Shown here: positions 11,701 to 22,520 of the stretch, piece by piece
Layout of the letters: every line of letters begins with the position of its first letter
Numbering within the stretch: the first letter of the stretch is position 1
Notes under the pieces: model-generated
What the model saw: only the letters and a program-made list of their open reading frames with translations
Told to the model about the DNA's origin: nothing
Database searches by the model: none
Translations under genes and position numbers: made by a program
Origin: Datnioides undecimradiatus
Taxonomy: Eukaryota > Chordata > Actinopteri > Lobotiformes > Datnioididae
Assembly (NCBI GenBank): GCA_008933995.1
Contig: WARS01000052.1
Location: forward strand, 4,340,001 to 4,404,000
Direction of reading: 5' to 3'
DNA: 64,000 bases

Positions 11701-14700
11701 GCCGAGTACCTACGCATTTAACTACTGGCCAACTAAAAATACTCCCCCTACCCTGGAAAAACAGGAGGCCTGCAGGAGCCAAACATAACAGAAACTCTGT
11801 GACTGCAGGTCCTGCTCTACTAGAATACACTGCCACTCCTTTAACCAGTTCTCTGCTGCCTCTGTCCCGTCTTTATATCTGCTGCCATTCAACTGTTCTG
11901 CCTCATTCGGTACGGAAGTTGTTTTAAGTTAGTGGCTACCTCTGGTCGATGCTCTGCCAATGCTACACACCTCCAGAGGAACACAGAGGCAACTGTGGGC
12001 CTGAGCCGAGTTACTGTGCGTAAAAAGAAAACAGCGCGTACTTCACATGAATGGGGTCTCTTGTGGTTGCAGTCACACAACAAACATATTCTATTACAAT
12101 GTTTTGTTTCTTCACTGTAACCATCTGCAGTTTGCTGTTTTTTTCATTAAGCGGCCATACCACGGAGCTTCAAAACAACCCGGGCACAGTTCTGGTCAAC
12201 AGTACGCCAACTGACGCCTTTAATTAGCTGATCAGATGCATACGTCAGGTTAAACAAAACCTCCGCTTTCCAGGTTTTTGCAAAAAGTCATGGAAAATTA
12301 AACGGTCATGCCACATTCCCCTCTCTGAAAATAGCACGCAGGCCCTTTTCAGAATAAGCAAGATGCCGAGATGATTTTGAATGTGTGGTTTTGGGGCTGA
12401 ATTTCGTTATAGTTTCTGGCTCTTTCCATAAACGTATTCAAATGTTCCAAATACATTTCAATGTCCTCTTGTCGCAGATGTGTTTGGGACAGCGGACCCC
12501 TTTGGAAGCAACTCTTTTGGAAGCAAGGGAGGTGGATTTGCCGACTTTAGTCAGATGTCAAAGGTACGCTCCGGAGACTGTCGAAGTTATGAATCAGTTG
12601 CACCATAAAGCATCATTTTCCGCTTAAGCTGTAGAAAGCCGCGTTGTTGTTTTTACTCTCATCATGAGCGATTTCTTCGTTTTCTGCCAATTTATCACAT
12701 TTATGAAAACAGTCTTTCTGGTTTGAGGCCAGCAGGCCTTTAGATTTTGGTTGACTTTTCTGTTGGAGTCATCAGTTTGTGTCATAGTTGAAAGGTTTTT
12801 AGTTTTTTTTAAATTTTTTTATTTTTTAACCGTTTCTCTCGTGTGTGTGTGTGTGTGTACAGAAGTCGGACAACCCCGTGCTCCCTTCAAAGAAAAACGT
12901 ACCTAACCGGCCTGCACCTCCCTATGGTAAGCCCTTACTTTGTGTGTGTGCGCGCATACACGTGTGTGTGTGCGCTCAAACATGACTATACTCAGAGCTT
13001 AATTTAATATTAATGCTTCAGTGATTTTCATAAATAGCATGCCATGTTGGTGTAAACCATTTGAAATGAATGCTGTTTTTGATGCCAGTGCTGTAGGTGT
13101 GCGACGTTATACGAACTCGTCCTTTGCTCGTCCTCTTGTAATGGTTAGCGCTCGTGACGGCAGCTGCATTTTGTAGCCGCTGCCATTGACAGTTTGTGCC
13201 CCGATGGTATATGGAAAAATTACAACTTCCCTGTTGAGCTGTGAGGTTGCAGAAAAAGTCATTTCTTCTTTTGTAAATGTAAGCAGGAAAGCTGGTGGAG
13301 CTATAACAGCAATATACGTTTAGTGTGCAGAACCCTTGTTGTTGAGACATTGGTGTTATTTTTGTCCAAACAGTTGAAATAGCCCAGTGCTGGGTTTAAA
13401 TTAAACTTGTGAGTAGGTTGATAAGATTGAGAGCTGTTTTTGGATGCATAAGCTCATGTTCATCTTGTTTTGTTTGTTTGTGTGTGCACACACGTTCACA
13501 CAGTCACCCACAGGCCATGCCCAGCACGTGCCCTTCCGATGTGAACTTGCAGTTATTCTTTTAGCAGAAGCCACAGCGTGAGAAAGTTGGTGTTCCCTTT
13601 TGCTTTGCCACACAGAGAAGGGTTAGAGATGTGTAGCCACAGTTAGCCGGCCTGTGAAATAGCTTCAGTGATGGGGAAGTGAGAAGCCCACTCTTAAATG
13701 CTGCTGTGAGTTCGCACATCACAGATACAGCTGTATTATTTTTAGTGCAGCTATCTGTTATTTAGCTTTTTATATACAGGGGTGTTTTACCAACTTCTCT
13801 CAAACATAGTTTCTTGTTCTTTTAAAGCAAAATGTTGACTTACAGATGCAGCCAATGTGGCATTGCTGCACAACGTTCGAGAGATAAATGAGTATGGTGA
13901 AAATATAATACAAGCAAAATAGGAAATACAAATACAAGGCTAACTTTACACAAGGGTGGGTCCATCTCTTACAACTTCGTGCCTCAAAAAAAAAAAAAGA
14001 AGCCACACTTTGCTTGTTCAGCTTCAATGCATCACTGAGCCTTACCCAAAAAATGTGGTTAACACCTTTTTTGAACCAATATTGCTTTCCCCTGAGTGAC
14101 TTCTCTGCAAGCCATCAGCTTTAAGCTGTTGGCTTCCTGTGAAAATATAGCAGCACAATATTACACAGTAGTGTTTAAAGTGTGAGCACATTTTCCCAAG
14201 GGACTACCAGTTGACAACATGTCAGGTGAAGGCACTAAAGTGTGTTGTCTTACATGGATTTGTATTTAAATGTCTTCCCTCTCCGGTAGGTATGCTCAGT
14301 TTGACTGCATCAGAGTCGATCCAGAGCGGTGGCTGCACAGCAGACAGTAAAGACTCTTTTCTTACAACACAGTCGAGTAAAACATCCAAAGACTGCCCTG
14401 TGGGTTTTGCAGATTTTGGCTCTGTAAGTGTAGCTTGCTTACAGTTTTCTATCGGGTCAGATATCTTTGTCTGCATGAGCTGCCGATTTTCAGATCTCAC
14501 GCTTAAGATCGTAGAGCCCAAGGCTCGTAGGTGTCACCTCTCTGTCACTGAGCTCCATTCTGTTAACTTTCCCACACACAGAGATCACATGGCTGCCGTG
14601 CTTCTTGGCCGTTGACTAACAACTGACAACACCTGAGAACATCTCAGTGTGAAAGGAAATGAACTGTTCACTTGTCTAACTTGGACAGTCCCCGTGTTCG

Positions 14701-15827
14701 TCTCTGTCTAGCTGTTTGCTGTCTCTGTCCACGTGGTAAATGGGGCTTTTGCATGCCTGCTGTTGTCTCAGGATCCATTCGGCCACTGGAAGTCAGGATT
14801 TATACACTTTAAGTCAGTGAGTTAGTGAACTTGCCTGGTCAGGTAGCACTCGGGGAGCATTTTTCAAGTCTCAAAGTACAAGTTAAAGGCTTATTTGCTG
14901 TCAAAGCATGATGTGCCTCGAAGCACAGCACAAGAGATTAAATCTGCCTCTTTGTCCTCCGTCTTCCGCTTCTTTGCCATCGTGTTGAGCCCGAACGTCT
15001 GAGCGTGATGCATGGCGGCTTTTTTTTTTGTGTGTCTGGTTTGTATCATTTGACATGACGTGAATTTATATTGTCCTTAATGCCAGCATGACAGTTGTGA
15101 AAGGGATTTGTGGGAGTCTTTTTTTTATTATATCGAGCTCTGTATTGTAATTTTTGTTTTTCTGCCAGGATCCGAATATATCAAGGTAAGACTGTACAAG
15201 GGTGTGGTGGTCAATCCTTTGCATGTGAAAATCCTGTCCGCACTGCCTAATCTAAGTACGGTGATTCATGAGCACGATGATTTTCAATAAATATCCCCAG
15301 TCACATTGATCCAAGCACTGGATGTTTACGGGAAATATGTGACCAGTAATTTATGGCAGTAGTATATCACTGTGTATTGTGTAGAAGCTTTTTATTTTAG
15401 GCTTTTAGTTTTGCTTTCTCTGCTTTTTTGCGTAATCTAATTGGCTATTTGCATTTCCCGCTATGTATTGAATCATTTTATTTGTGTCTGACGTAGTTTT
15501 TTTTTTTTTTTTTAATATCCTGCCTAATTAGAAATGTGTGATTTTTAGTTTTTTAGTTTCCCATTTACCGTTAAATTTACATCTTGCTTTCCCCCGGCGA
15601 CTGCTCTCCGTTTCTTTTGACATTCCAGCCTGCATCTCCGCATCCTCTGTCCACATCTAATGTTCGCTTCTCTGCTCTAGTTTGGAAGTGAGAACCAGCA
15701 GCTGGAGTGGGCCAAGCGGGAAAGCGAGCGTGAGGAGCAGGAGAGGCTGAGGAGGCTGCGGCTCCAGGAGCAGCAGGACCTGGAGCTCGCCATCGCTCTC
15801 AGCAGGGCCGACATGCCCAGCTCTTGA
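1647..15827 (+). CDS. eps15l1: EPS15L1 (Eps15R), clathrin-coat endocytic adaptor, 23 coding exons
   Basis: Joined exons: 1647-1673, 2140-2181, 2331-2420, 2501-2548, 2646-2741, 2868-2933, 3024-3149, 3252-3311, 3424-3681, 4724-4881, 5076-5241, 6722-6807, 7615-7687, 8269-8430, 8995-9192, 9742-9906, 10331-10439, 10658-10797, 11135-11195, 12478-12563, 12863-12926, 14290-14423, 15681-15827. All phases join without a stop, giving 2562 nt, 853 residues plus stop; the human protein is 864. Order: EH1 about 15-104, EH2 128-216, EH3 276-365, coiled coil 388-590, DPF region 608-735, ubiquitin-interacting C-terminus 806-853. Known family role: a scaffold at clathrin-coated pits that binds NPF proteins through EH domains, AP-2 through DPF motifs, and ubiquitinated cargo such as EGFR. 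The EPS15L1-type N-terminus (MAALITLSQ) and C-terminus ([13 protein letters not shown]) favour it over EPS15. Exon borders were inferred by hand from splice consensus, phase and family similarity. All introns are GT-AG. Confidence 0.96.
2868..3681 (+). CDS. eps15l1: EPS15L1 exons 6-9: EH domain 2 and following linker
   Basis: Exons 2868-2933, 3024-3149, 3252-3311 and 3424-3681. The second EH domain carries [20 protein letters not shown], the pocket tryptophan W167 in IWDLSD, and a canonical EF-hand loop D171-E182 ([12 protein letters not shown]) with acidic residues at the calcium positions, then [15 protein letters not shown]. Exon 9 continues into a Pro/Ser-rich linker ([10 protein letters not shown], then LSPKHSFK) that matches the EPS15L1 family and separates EH2 from EH3. 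Confidence 0.95.
3782..4090. repeat. Diverged fish interspersed repeat in EPS15L1 intron 9
   Basis: The segment opens with TGCTGGGCAATATGG and runs through AT-rich DNA with phrases such as CTTTGGCTTTGAACTTGCAC. I recognise this pattern from a repeat scattered in many fish genomes (variants of GGGCTGGGCAATATGG). Family name and exact ends are not known to me, and terminal repeats are not clear. Confidence 0.45.
4724..5241 (+). CDS. eps15l1: EPS15L1 exons 10-11: EH domain 3
   Basis: Exon 10 (4724-4881) ends with two bases of a Trp codon that exon 11 (5076-5241) completes, giving [14 protein letters not shown] with the pocket tryptophan W324. The EF-hand loop D294-E305 ([12 protein letters not shown]) has a full set of calcium ligands. 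Exon 11 ends after [15 protein letters not shown], a conserved PPSER element at the end of the EH region, on a codon boundary, so an in-frame cassette can be inserted after it. Confidence 0.95.
5456..5518 (+). CDS. eps15l1: Candidate 21-residue in-frame cassette exon of EPS15L1
   Basis: A pyrimidine-rich stretch ending in CAG at 5453-5455 is followed by 63 open bases and a strong GTGAGT donor at 5519. Length is a multiple of three, and both flanking exons (11 and 12) meet at phase 0, so inclusion adds 21 residues (begins SYAGLM, ends LAHMHR) without changing the frame. Human EPS15L1 as I recall it has no matching segment. Likely an alternative or fish-specific exon; a chance pair of splice sites is the alternative. 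Confidence 0.55.
6722..9906 (+). CDS. eps15l1: EPS15L1 exons 12-16: coiled-coil region
   Basis: Exons 6722-6807, 7615-7687, 8269-8430, 8995-9192 and 9742-9906. Exon 12 starts the conserved [17 protein letters not shown] segment. The next exons give a Gln/Glu/Leu-rich heptad region ([58 protein letters not shown]) of about 200 residues. In Eps15-family proteins this drives dimer and tetramer formation and binding to EPS15 and intersectin. Exon 14 uses a poor donor (CTG|GTTAGA at 8431), chosen because it joins QEESRL to ISSLQSQ exactly as in the family. Confidence 0.93.
10331..12563 (+). CDS. eps15l1: EPS15L1 exons 17-20: DPF-rich AP-2-binding region
   Basis: Exons 10331-10439, 10658-10797, 11135-11195 and 12478-12563. 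Eight Asp-Pro-Phe motifs are visible (for example [37 protein letters not shown]), plus the variants DDAF and SDLF. In the family DPF repeats bind the AP-2 alpha-adaptin ear and related partners. The set looks smaller than in the human protein. Exon 17 ends on a weak GTCTGT donor at 10440; the split codon G|AT restores DPF across the junction. Exon 20 ends [10 protein letters not shown], a conserved block. Confidence 0.92.
11692..11701. promoter_or_regulatory. MEF2 consensus in EPS15L1 intron 19
   Basis: CTATTTTTAG fits YTAWWWWTAR at every position. It lies about 9.4 kb on the 3' side of the KLF2 promoter, in the longest stretch of non-coding DNA in the second half of EPS15L1. A single 10-bp match is weak evidence of function. 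Confidence 0.25.
12841..12858 (+). repeat. (GT)9 microsatellite at the exon 21 splice acceptor
   Basis: Nine GT units end four bases before the exon 21 boundary (…GTAC-AG at 12862), occupying the place of the pyrimidine tract. TG repeats beside an acceptor are known to change exon inclusion in CFTR exon 9. Skipping the 64-bp exon 21 would shift the frame. Confidence 0.9.
12863..15827 (+). CDS. eps15l1: EPS15L1 exons 21-23: proline-rich stretch and ubiquitin-interacting C-terminus
   Basis: Exon 21 (12863-12926) encodes [14 protein letters not shown], an SH3-ligand-like element matching the LPPKKPAPPRP region of the human protein. Exon 22 (14290-14423) is poorly conserved, Ser/Thr-rich, and has DSF in place of DPF; it ends with GFADFGS. 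Exon 23 (15681-15827) encodes [19 protein letters not shown] and [13 protein letters not shown], the tandem ubiquitin-interacting motifs, then TGA. The second has the expected acidic-Leu-Ala-Leu-Ser core. Exon 21 has a (GT)9 tract where a pyrimidine tract is expected. Confidence 0.92.
15169..15185 (+). other. eps15l1: Candidate 17-nt frameshifting microexon in EPS15L1 intron 22
   Basis: A T-rich tract ending TCTGCCAG (to 15168) and a near-perfect AAG|GTAAGA donor at 15186 bracket 17 bases. Inclusion between exons 22 and 23 would shift exon 23 and end translation at the TGA at 15748-15750, replacing the ubiquitin-interacting tail with 28 other residues. Its splice signals are stronger than those of some certain exons of this gene. 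It may be chance; no transcript evidence is available. Confidence 0.35.
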
Positions 15828-17425
15828 CCAGGCATGACCCACCACCGCTTTTAGCCCTCATCCTTTTTGCCATACCGTCCTCCGTCCGCAGGCTCATGAC
15901 AACAGCACCAGCACTGGCCCGACATGACTAGCAGCCCCTGTTACCAATTTGTGTGAGAGACCAGTGATTCTCCAGCCATGACTGGACTCATGTCAAATGA
16001 CTCCACATTTAGCAACCAGTTAAGGTTCATTGCTCCCAAACTACATGGCAACTATAATCAGGGACAATACGGAGCCACTTGATTTAAACGTGGCTTCATC
16101 CTGCAAGAACATAGCGATTTAACGCAACCCGAACCAGCAGGGTACTCGAATACAACCTATATCTAGCTCCGTATCTTGTTATGTCTGATCACCCTGACTT
16201 ATCCGAAAGCCTCTCTGTTGCAAGAAAAAAACCCAAAACAAAACATTTTAAGACTGTTTTACTGTTTTATTTATATTCAAAAGCAATGAATCTGCGGTAT
16301 ATGAAGTACTTGTGAAAAGCACTGTATAAACCTATTTTATATGACCTTTAATTACTCCCAAAAATTCAAGTCAAATGATATTTAGTAACTACTCCGTTGG
16401 ACTATGATTGAGTTTGTCCAATATTCATTTTTTTTTAAGAAACTCCTTCATGTACTGTAAGTATTCTTAGATGGTGGTTGTCAAGTACAAGCCATCTTTA
16501 AAAAAGAACTTGTCTTTAAAGACCAGAGGGAAACGATTAGATCATCGGTGGCCTGATATAGATTTTTACTTCATATCAAGTGTTTTTTCCTGCCAGCTAT
16601 GCCTTCATGGGGACTATTTACGGCCTTAAAGTACATTGAATTGAACCGATTTTTAATATAATCAAACCCTTCACGGGGCTATTCAGGCCAAAGTAAAAAT
16701 GTGACGTTTTGTGAATCCCCGATTAGCACAAGTTTAACGCCCGAATCATCGGACGCCTCTTGTATTTACCGTTATTAAGATGCTAGCGATAATCATTGAG
16801 GTCTTCCTTCTTTATGAGCAAAGATCAGTCCATCTGGAGCACTGTTGCACCATCCCTCTGATGTCAGCGGCCCGTGTCCGTCAGATGGGTTATCATTGGT
16901 TGCCTTGTTGTCACACCCAAGAAAAACTTGCACTCCCATACAACTGAAAGCCTCTATAACATTGAAAAAGTGTAAACCTACTTTGTTTATGCTGATGCTG
17001 TTACACATAGCTTTGTCCTTTTTACTTGTTGACACTACCACTGATGCACCACCTGCTTCCAACTTTTTGCTTTTCTCTCAACGCTCAAATCAACTATTGG
17101 ATTTTTTGTGTGGATTTGTTTGGGTTTTGTTTTTTTTTTTTCCCCTTTTCATTCATGTCTTATGATCCAGTCGGAGGACATTTGTTAAGATGCCTTAAAA
17201 TATTGCATCCTTATAATTATCTAACACTAATCAGGTTTATTTGGCACATAATGTATTCACTGTATATTCCAGAGCGTTACTGGACCATGTACAGAGTGAC
17301 AGCGCCTTATTTATCAACATATCAGCATCATAACATGTAATATTGCACAGTATGTATGTGATTATAAAAAAAAAAAAGTTACTCAAAACTTTTCATTGAA
17401 TAAAAGTGATTTTTAACATTCCTGG
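15828..17425 (+). other. eps15l1: EPS15L1 3' UTR
   Basis: Non-coding sequence from the stop codon to just past the AATAAA at 17399-17404, about 1.6 kb. It is AT-rich, contains several A/T-rich runs and an A12 tract at about 17366-17377. The extent is inferred from the first good poly(A) signal; a second AATAAA at about 17527 could give a slightly longer form. Confidence 0.7.
17399..17404 (+). terminator. EPS15L1 poly(A) signal
   Basis: AATAAA within GAATAAAAGTG, followed 15-45 bases later by a GT/T-rich stretch (GGTAGGTCTTGTCTTTT) that suits the downstream cleavage element. No other canonical hexamer was found between the stop codon and this point. Confidence 0.7.
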
Positions 17426-18564
17426 AACAAGGTAGGTCTTGTCTTTTAAATGAAATATTCTGATAACAACCAGGGCAATGCGAGCCAGTTACTTGTCACA
17501 GCAGGTCGTGAATAGTTTAATTGTAAAATAAATGTGCGTAAATCAGAGATAAAGATATAGGATTTACAAATTGTAATGGCCTCAAGGAACAGTAGCTCAG
17601 CATTGCACAAACACGATAACGGAGGGGCATACAGCGACTCTGTTCTTAGGTCCTGATCTGATACTTGAGAAAATGTAGCACGCAGAGTCAAACTGATGTG
17701 AATTTAAGATGGATTGTTTACATCTTGTAGTTCTGCATTGATATTGGAACAAAAAAAGTGAAATGAGAGTGATCCATTTGCATCTACCACTGGAGATATT
17801 TTTACCTAGCATTTACTTCCCCTTTTTCAAATATGATAAATTCTAGTAATGTGTTGATCAACACATGTAAGTCACGTTCTGTGCGTATGTTTTATTATTA
17901 CAACTGCACTTGAGCGCTGAGACAACTGTAGAACTGTGACACCACTTTGGATGAGAGCTGTGGTTTTATCGCGTTATTTTTAAGTTTAAAAAAATTGTCC
18001 TAGTAAAACAGGAAAATAGAATACCGTGCCAATCACCAACCGCACGTTTAAAGAGAAATGTTTAATATTTATCTGCTTTTTGAAACGCCATCTGGCCTTT
18101 ATACATCAGCTCCCTGCAGCCTTTGATGCGGCAGAAACAAATGCTCACTGACACCATGCAGACATGATACGCACGGACTGAGATACTTTGAAAACTACAG
18201 TGCAGAGTGACTGTGTGTAATTGTAGTATTAAGGCCCTTTGATGTCCTACTATAATTTCTACCCATCAGAAAGGGAGTCTAAGGGCTCCCTGATGAGGGT
18301 TTGCTGTGCCCCTCTGTCCAGACGGCTCCCGGCTCACTCTGTAATTATGGAAATGGAGTGTTTGTATTTATAGGCTAAGCCCACAAGCGGCTGCCCTTCT
18401 GTCTTGCAGCTGCAAAACATCACAGTGGAAATAAAGTGCCCATGTTTTAAATTAAGGTGGGTATACAATGGCATCATGTTTAACTTATTTAGCGTAACTG
18501 AGCTGATGGTATGCAGGTCTGCTGCACCTTCTTGGAAGGGTTGTAAGCAGCCTGGTAGGAAACC
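17426..18564. other. Intergenic DNA between convergent EPS15L1 and KLF2
   Basis: About 1.1 kb separates the two predicted 3' ends. No exon, RNA gene or repeat was recognised. The part near 18330-18420 (TGTAATTATGG, GTATTTATAGGC) is AT-motif dense and may belong to an extended KLF2 3' UTR or be regulatory. Confidence 0.5.
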
Positions 18565-19319
18565 TGTTGTGTGGGTGGATGTGGTTTATTGAACTCAGTG
18601 TGTGAACAAGGTGTAGGTAAAACGTATACTCAAAGTAAGCTCACCAGTAGAATGTCCAGTTTCATTGTTTTTAATATTTACAATAAATACATTTTACAGT
18701 ATAAAATCCATGTACATATTTATATAAATTTAACTGAAAAATAATGCACAGGACGTCAAGCCCTGAGGGTGAACAGATGGGCTGGATCCAAGAGTTTCAC
18801 ACAAGAGGAGACAACAACTCCAAATAGTAGGAAGCAATAAAATAAAACAGTTCAGGCCATCCAGACATTGAGGCAGTTTAAATAAAACATTGTCTTTGCA
18901 CATGTTAGGTTAATGTATGTGCATCTTACCCCTGTCAACAAGAACATGTACTATGTTGTGGCCATGTCGTTCTGTCATGAAGAGTTTTACAGTAGCACAG
19001 TCATAGAAAGGCACTTTTGTGTCAAACACAGCATTCCAGTTCTGTCAGAGAGGAGTAGTATATACAGGGCCAGCCCCTTCTTGGTCTGCCTGCTCTAAAG
19101 CAAACAAAGCTTTTCCAAAGCTTTTATAGAACCAAAGTAGTACCAGCTACGTTATTAGAAAATAATAACACTAATTTTTTAATTCAATATTATATATAAA
19201 AAAGACTTTGGTCATGTGGAGAGCAGTTTAAATAAAAAATACATCAGTTCAATCACAATAAAAATAACACACACACACACACACACCCCCATGAACCCTA
19301 AGTCCTTGTGTGGGCTCCT
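18565..19319 (-). other. klf2: KLF2 3' UTR
   Basis: Read on the minus strand, non-coding sequence runs from the KLF2 stop to a candidate AATAAA at 18590-18585, about 750 nt. It has several AUUUA pentamers (plus-strand TAAAT at about 18684, 18727, 18879 and 19229), the type of AU-rich element expected of a short-lived transcript, and a (CA)n run at 19268-19286. An alternative ATTAAA lies at 18675-18670. Confidence 0.6.
18585..18590 (-). terminator. KLF2 candidate poly(A) signal
   Basis: Minus-strand AATAAA, the only canonical hexamer within about 750 nt after the stop codon. ATTAAA at 18675-18670 is an earlier alternative. The cleavage site would lie near 18565. Confidence 0.5.
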
Positions 19320-20899
<1,580 letters not shown>

Positions 20900-21260
20900 C
20901 GTTTGGTGATATTACAAATCTTTTTTCTTTTTTTTTTTGTCAAAGTCGCGTCGTGTTGAGCGGCAGCCGCGCCAGGGTCTGTGCACCTATTTCACAGTCG
21001 CCTCTCCACAGCTGCGCTCCAAAGACATGAACAAGTTTAAAAGTGGTAGGAGGTACTCCGAACCTTATAACTCTCTAAGCCGAGCGCCTCTGGCCAATTG
21101 TGAGAGCTCAGGAAACAACGTAAAGTTTGGTAAATTTAGCTCTTTATAAAGCGGCTCCTGCAGGCAGCGGGGCTCAGTGCGCTGTATGACAGACTAGGCA
21201 GCGCAGAGCAGCCTATAAAGCGGTGGACCGCCCCTTCTCAATGACGCAAACGCTACAGAC
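20900..21260 (-). promoter_or_regulatory. klf2: KLF2 promoter and 5' UTR
   Basis: Read on the minus strand toward the start codon: ATF/CRE-like TGACGCAA (complement of 21242-21249), GC box (CCGCCCC, plus strand 21228-21234), an AT-rich MEF2-like element GCTAAATTTAC (21140-21130; 9 of 10 to YTAWWWWTAR), an inverted CCAAT (plus strand 21094-21098), and TTATAAGG (21070-21063). If the last is the TATA box, transcription starts near 21036 and the 5' UTR is about 137 nt; CCAAT then lies near -60 and the MEF2-like site near -100. Mammalian KLF2 is induced through a promoter-proximal MEF2 site by MEK5-ERK5. CTTTATAAAG at 21151-21142 is an alternative TATA. Confidence 0.65.
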
Positions 21261-22279
21261 CAACCCACCTGAGTTTGAGTTGGAAAAAAGTTGCTGGCAA
21301 ATTACAAACACACGGGCAATATAGCAACCATAGATACTTACGTAATATGCTGAAAAAGAACAAGACTAATGACAGAAAGTGCTGGAGGCCAAGCCGCACC
21401 AGCAACTTAATATGGAGCCTGTCACTACTTCAGTTAATCATCCAAACACAAAAGGAGATATGGCTTTTTTGATGAACAGTAACAAAAAATGCAATTTAGA
21501 TTCAAAATAGTGGGATAAAACTCTGAAAGTAAAGACGCGCAGTTATGAAATATTGTTCAATAAAAGACACGCATTTGAGATTATGGCGCAGAAATCGAAA
21601 AAGCACCGAACACAAAAATGAACATTTAGACGCTGGATATGTATTTTTGTGACTGCACCATTCAATTTAAGACCTCACAATAAATATCTTTTTGCTTTTC
21701 GCCCATTGTAATATCAACAAGTTCCCCCAGACTTTTTAAACTGCGGCCCTTGTTTTGCATTAAAAATATGTAAATTAAAAAAATAATGTCTACGCAGATG
21801 GAGGTACTCTCTGCTGTGGATGAGCCGCTGCCTCCACCTGTTTGGCGCGCCTCGCTCTCGGCTCATTATCGCTAATAGAGGATGGTTTTTGTTCTCGCGC
21901 AGCAGGCTTGTCCAAACAGGCGCCAGGGTCGTCTGAAACGGGTTTCCACGGCTTTTCAACGCTCTAACCTCTCGTGATGTAAACATAATTTAAGGTAACG
22001 TCCCATTCAGGTGTAAATGACGGTGTCGACGGTGTCGATTGGAGTCAAATTTGCATCACAAGTCGTGCCTGCTTGTTGCTGTTTCTGCTCAGGGATCTGG
22101 TTTCTGACGCGAGGACGCTCAGATTCCGGAATCCGCTGGATCCAGAGGTCACCAGGCCAGCTTCTGCACTTTGAGTCCGTTTAAAGTTCCTATATGAACT
22201 TAAACGTTAATAAACGATACTAGCAACAGTCTTGGACCCCTTAGTATTGCACGAAGAAATAAAACCAAAAAAAGAAGTA
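21261..22279. other. KLF2 upstream flank, no gene seen
   Basis: No coding signal. A small patch at about 21830-21910 is GC-rich with a GGCGCGCC palindrome at 21843-21850. A 9-bp tandem (GACGGTGTC twice) lies at about 22019-22036. Being next to the KLF2 promoter, this may be distal promoter, but nothing specific supports that. Confidence 0.5.
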
Positions 22280-22520
22280 TTCTGCGCTTTAATTAATTAA
22301 TTTTGATTTGAAAATTTCACTTGAATTGGTTAAAATAATGGGAGTGTTAATTATGCGGGCAAAATGCATAATACTTTAGAATGGCCTTAGGGAATGGCTC
22401 ATAAGGAGCTAATTATCTTATTGGGGAGTTCATTTATACTAGGTTATATACCTTTGGGACATTTTAATTAGCTTCATATATTTTATAAAATCTGAACCAG
22501 TAACAGTTATTTGCCTAAAA
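22280..22520. promoter_or_regulatory. Homeodomain/POU-motif-dense candidate enhancer
   Basis: Several TAAT cores are packed together: TTTAATTAATTAATTTT at 22288-22304, GTTAATTATG at 22346-22355, an octamer-like ATGCATAAT at 22364-22372, and GAGCTAATTATC at 22406-22417. The flanks are not low complexity, and there are no coding frames or repeat signs. This look is typical of conserved non-coding elements in vertebrate gene deserts. It lies about 1.3 kb upstream of the KLF2 promoter. Conservation is inferred, not tested. Confidence 0.35.

Larger units (their letters stand above)
1674..15680 (+). other. eps15l1: EPS15L1 introns, overview
   Basis: Twenty-two introns separate the exons listed for the gene. 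Most are 80-600 bp. The long ones are intron 9 (3682-4723), intron 11 (5242-6721), intron 12 (6808-7614), intron 19 (11196-12477), intron 21 (12927-14289) and intron 22 (14424-15680). Intron 9 carries a diverged interspersed repeat. Intron 11 has an A/G homopolymer tract at about 6200-6226 and long pyrimidine-rich DNA before exon 12. Intron 13 has three TCAGTG units at 7781-7798. Intron 19 has a perfect MEF2 consensus CTATTTTTAG at 11692-11701. No nested gene was recognised. Confidence 0.7.
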
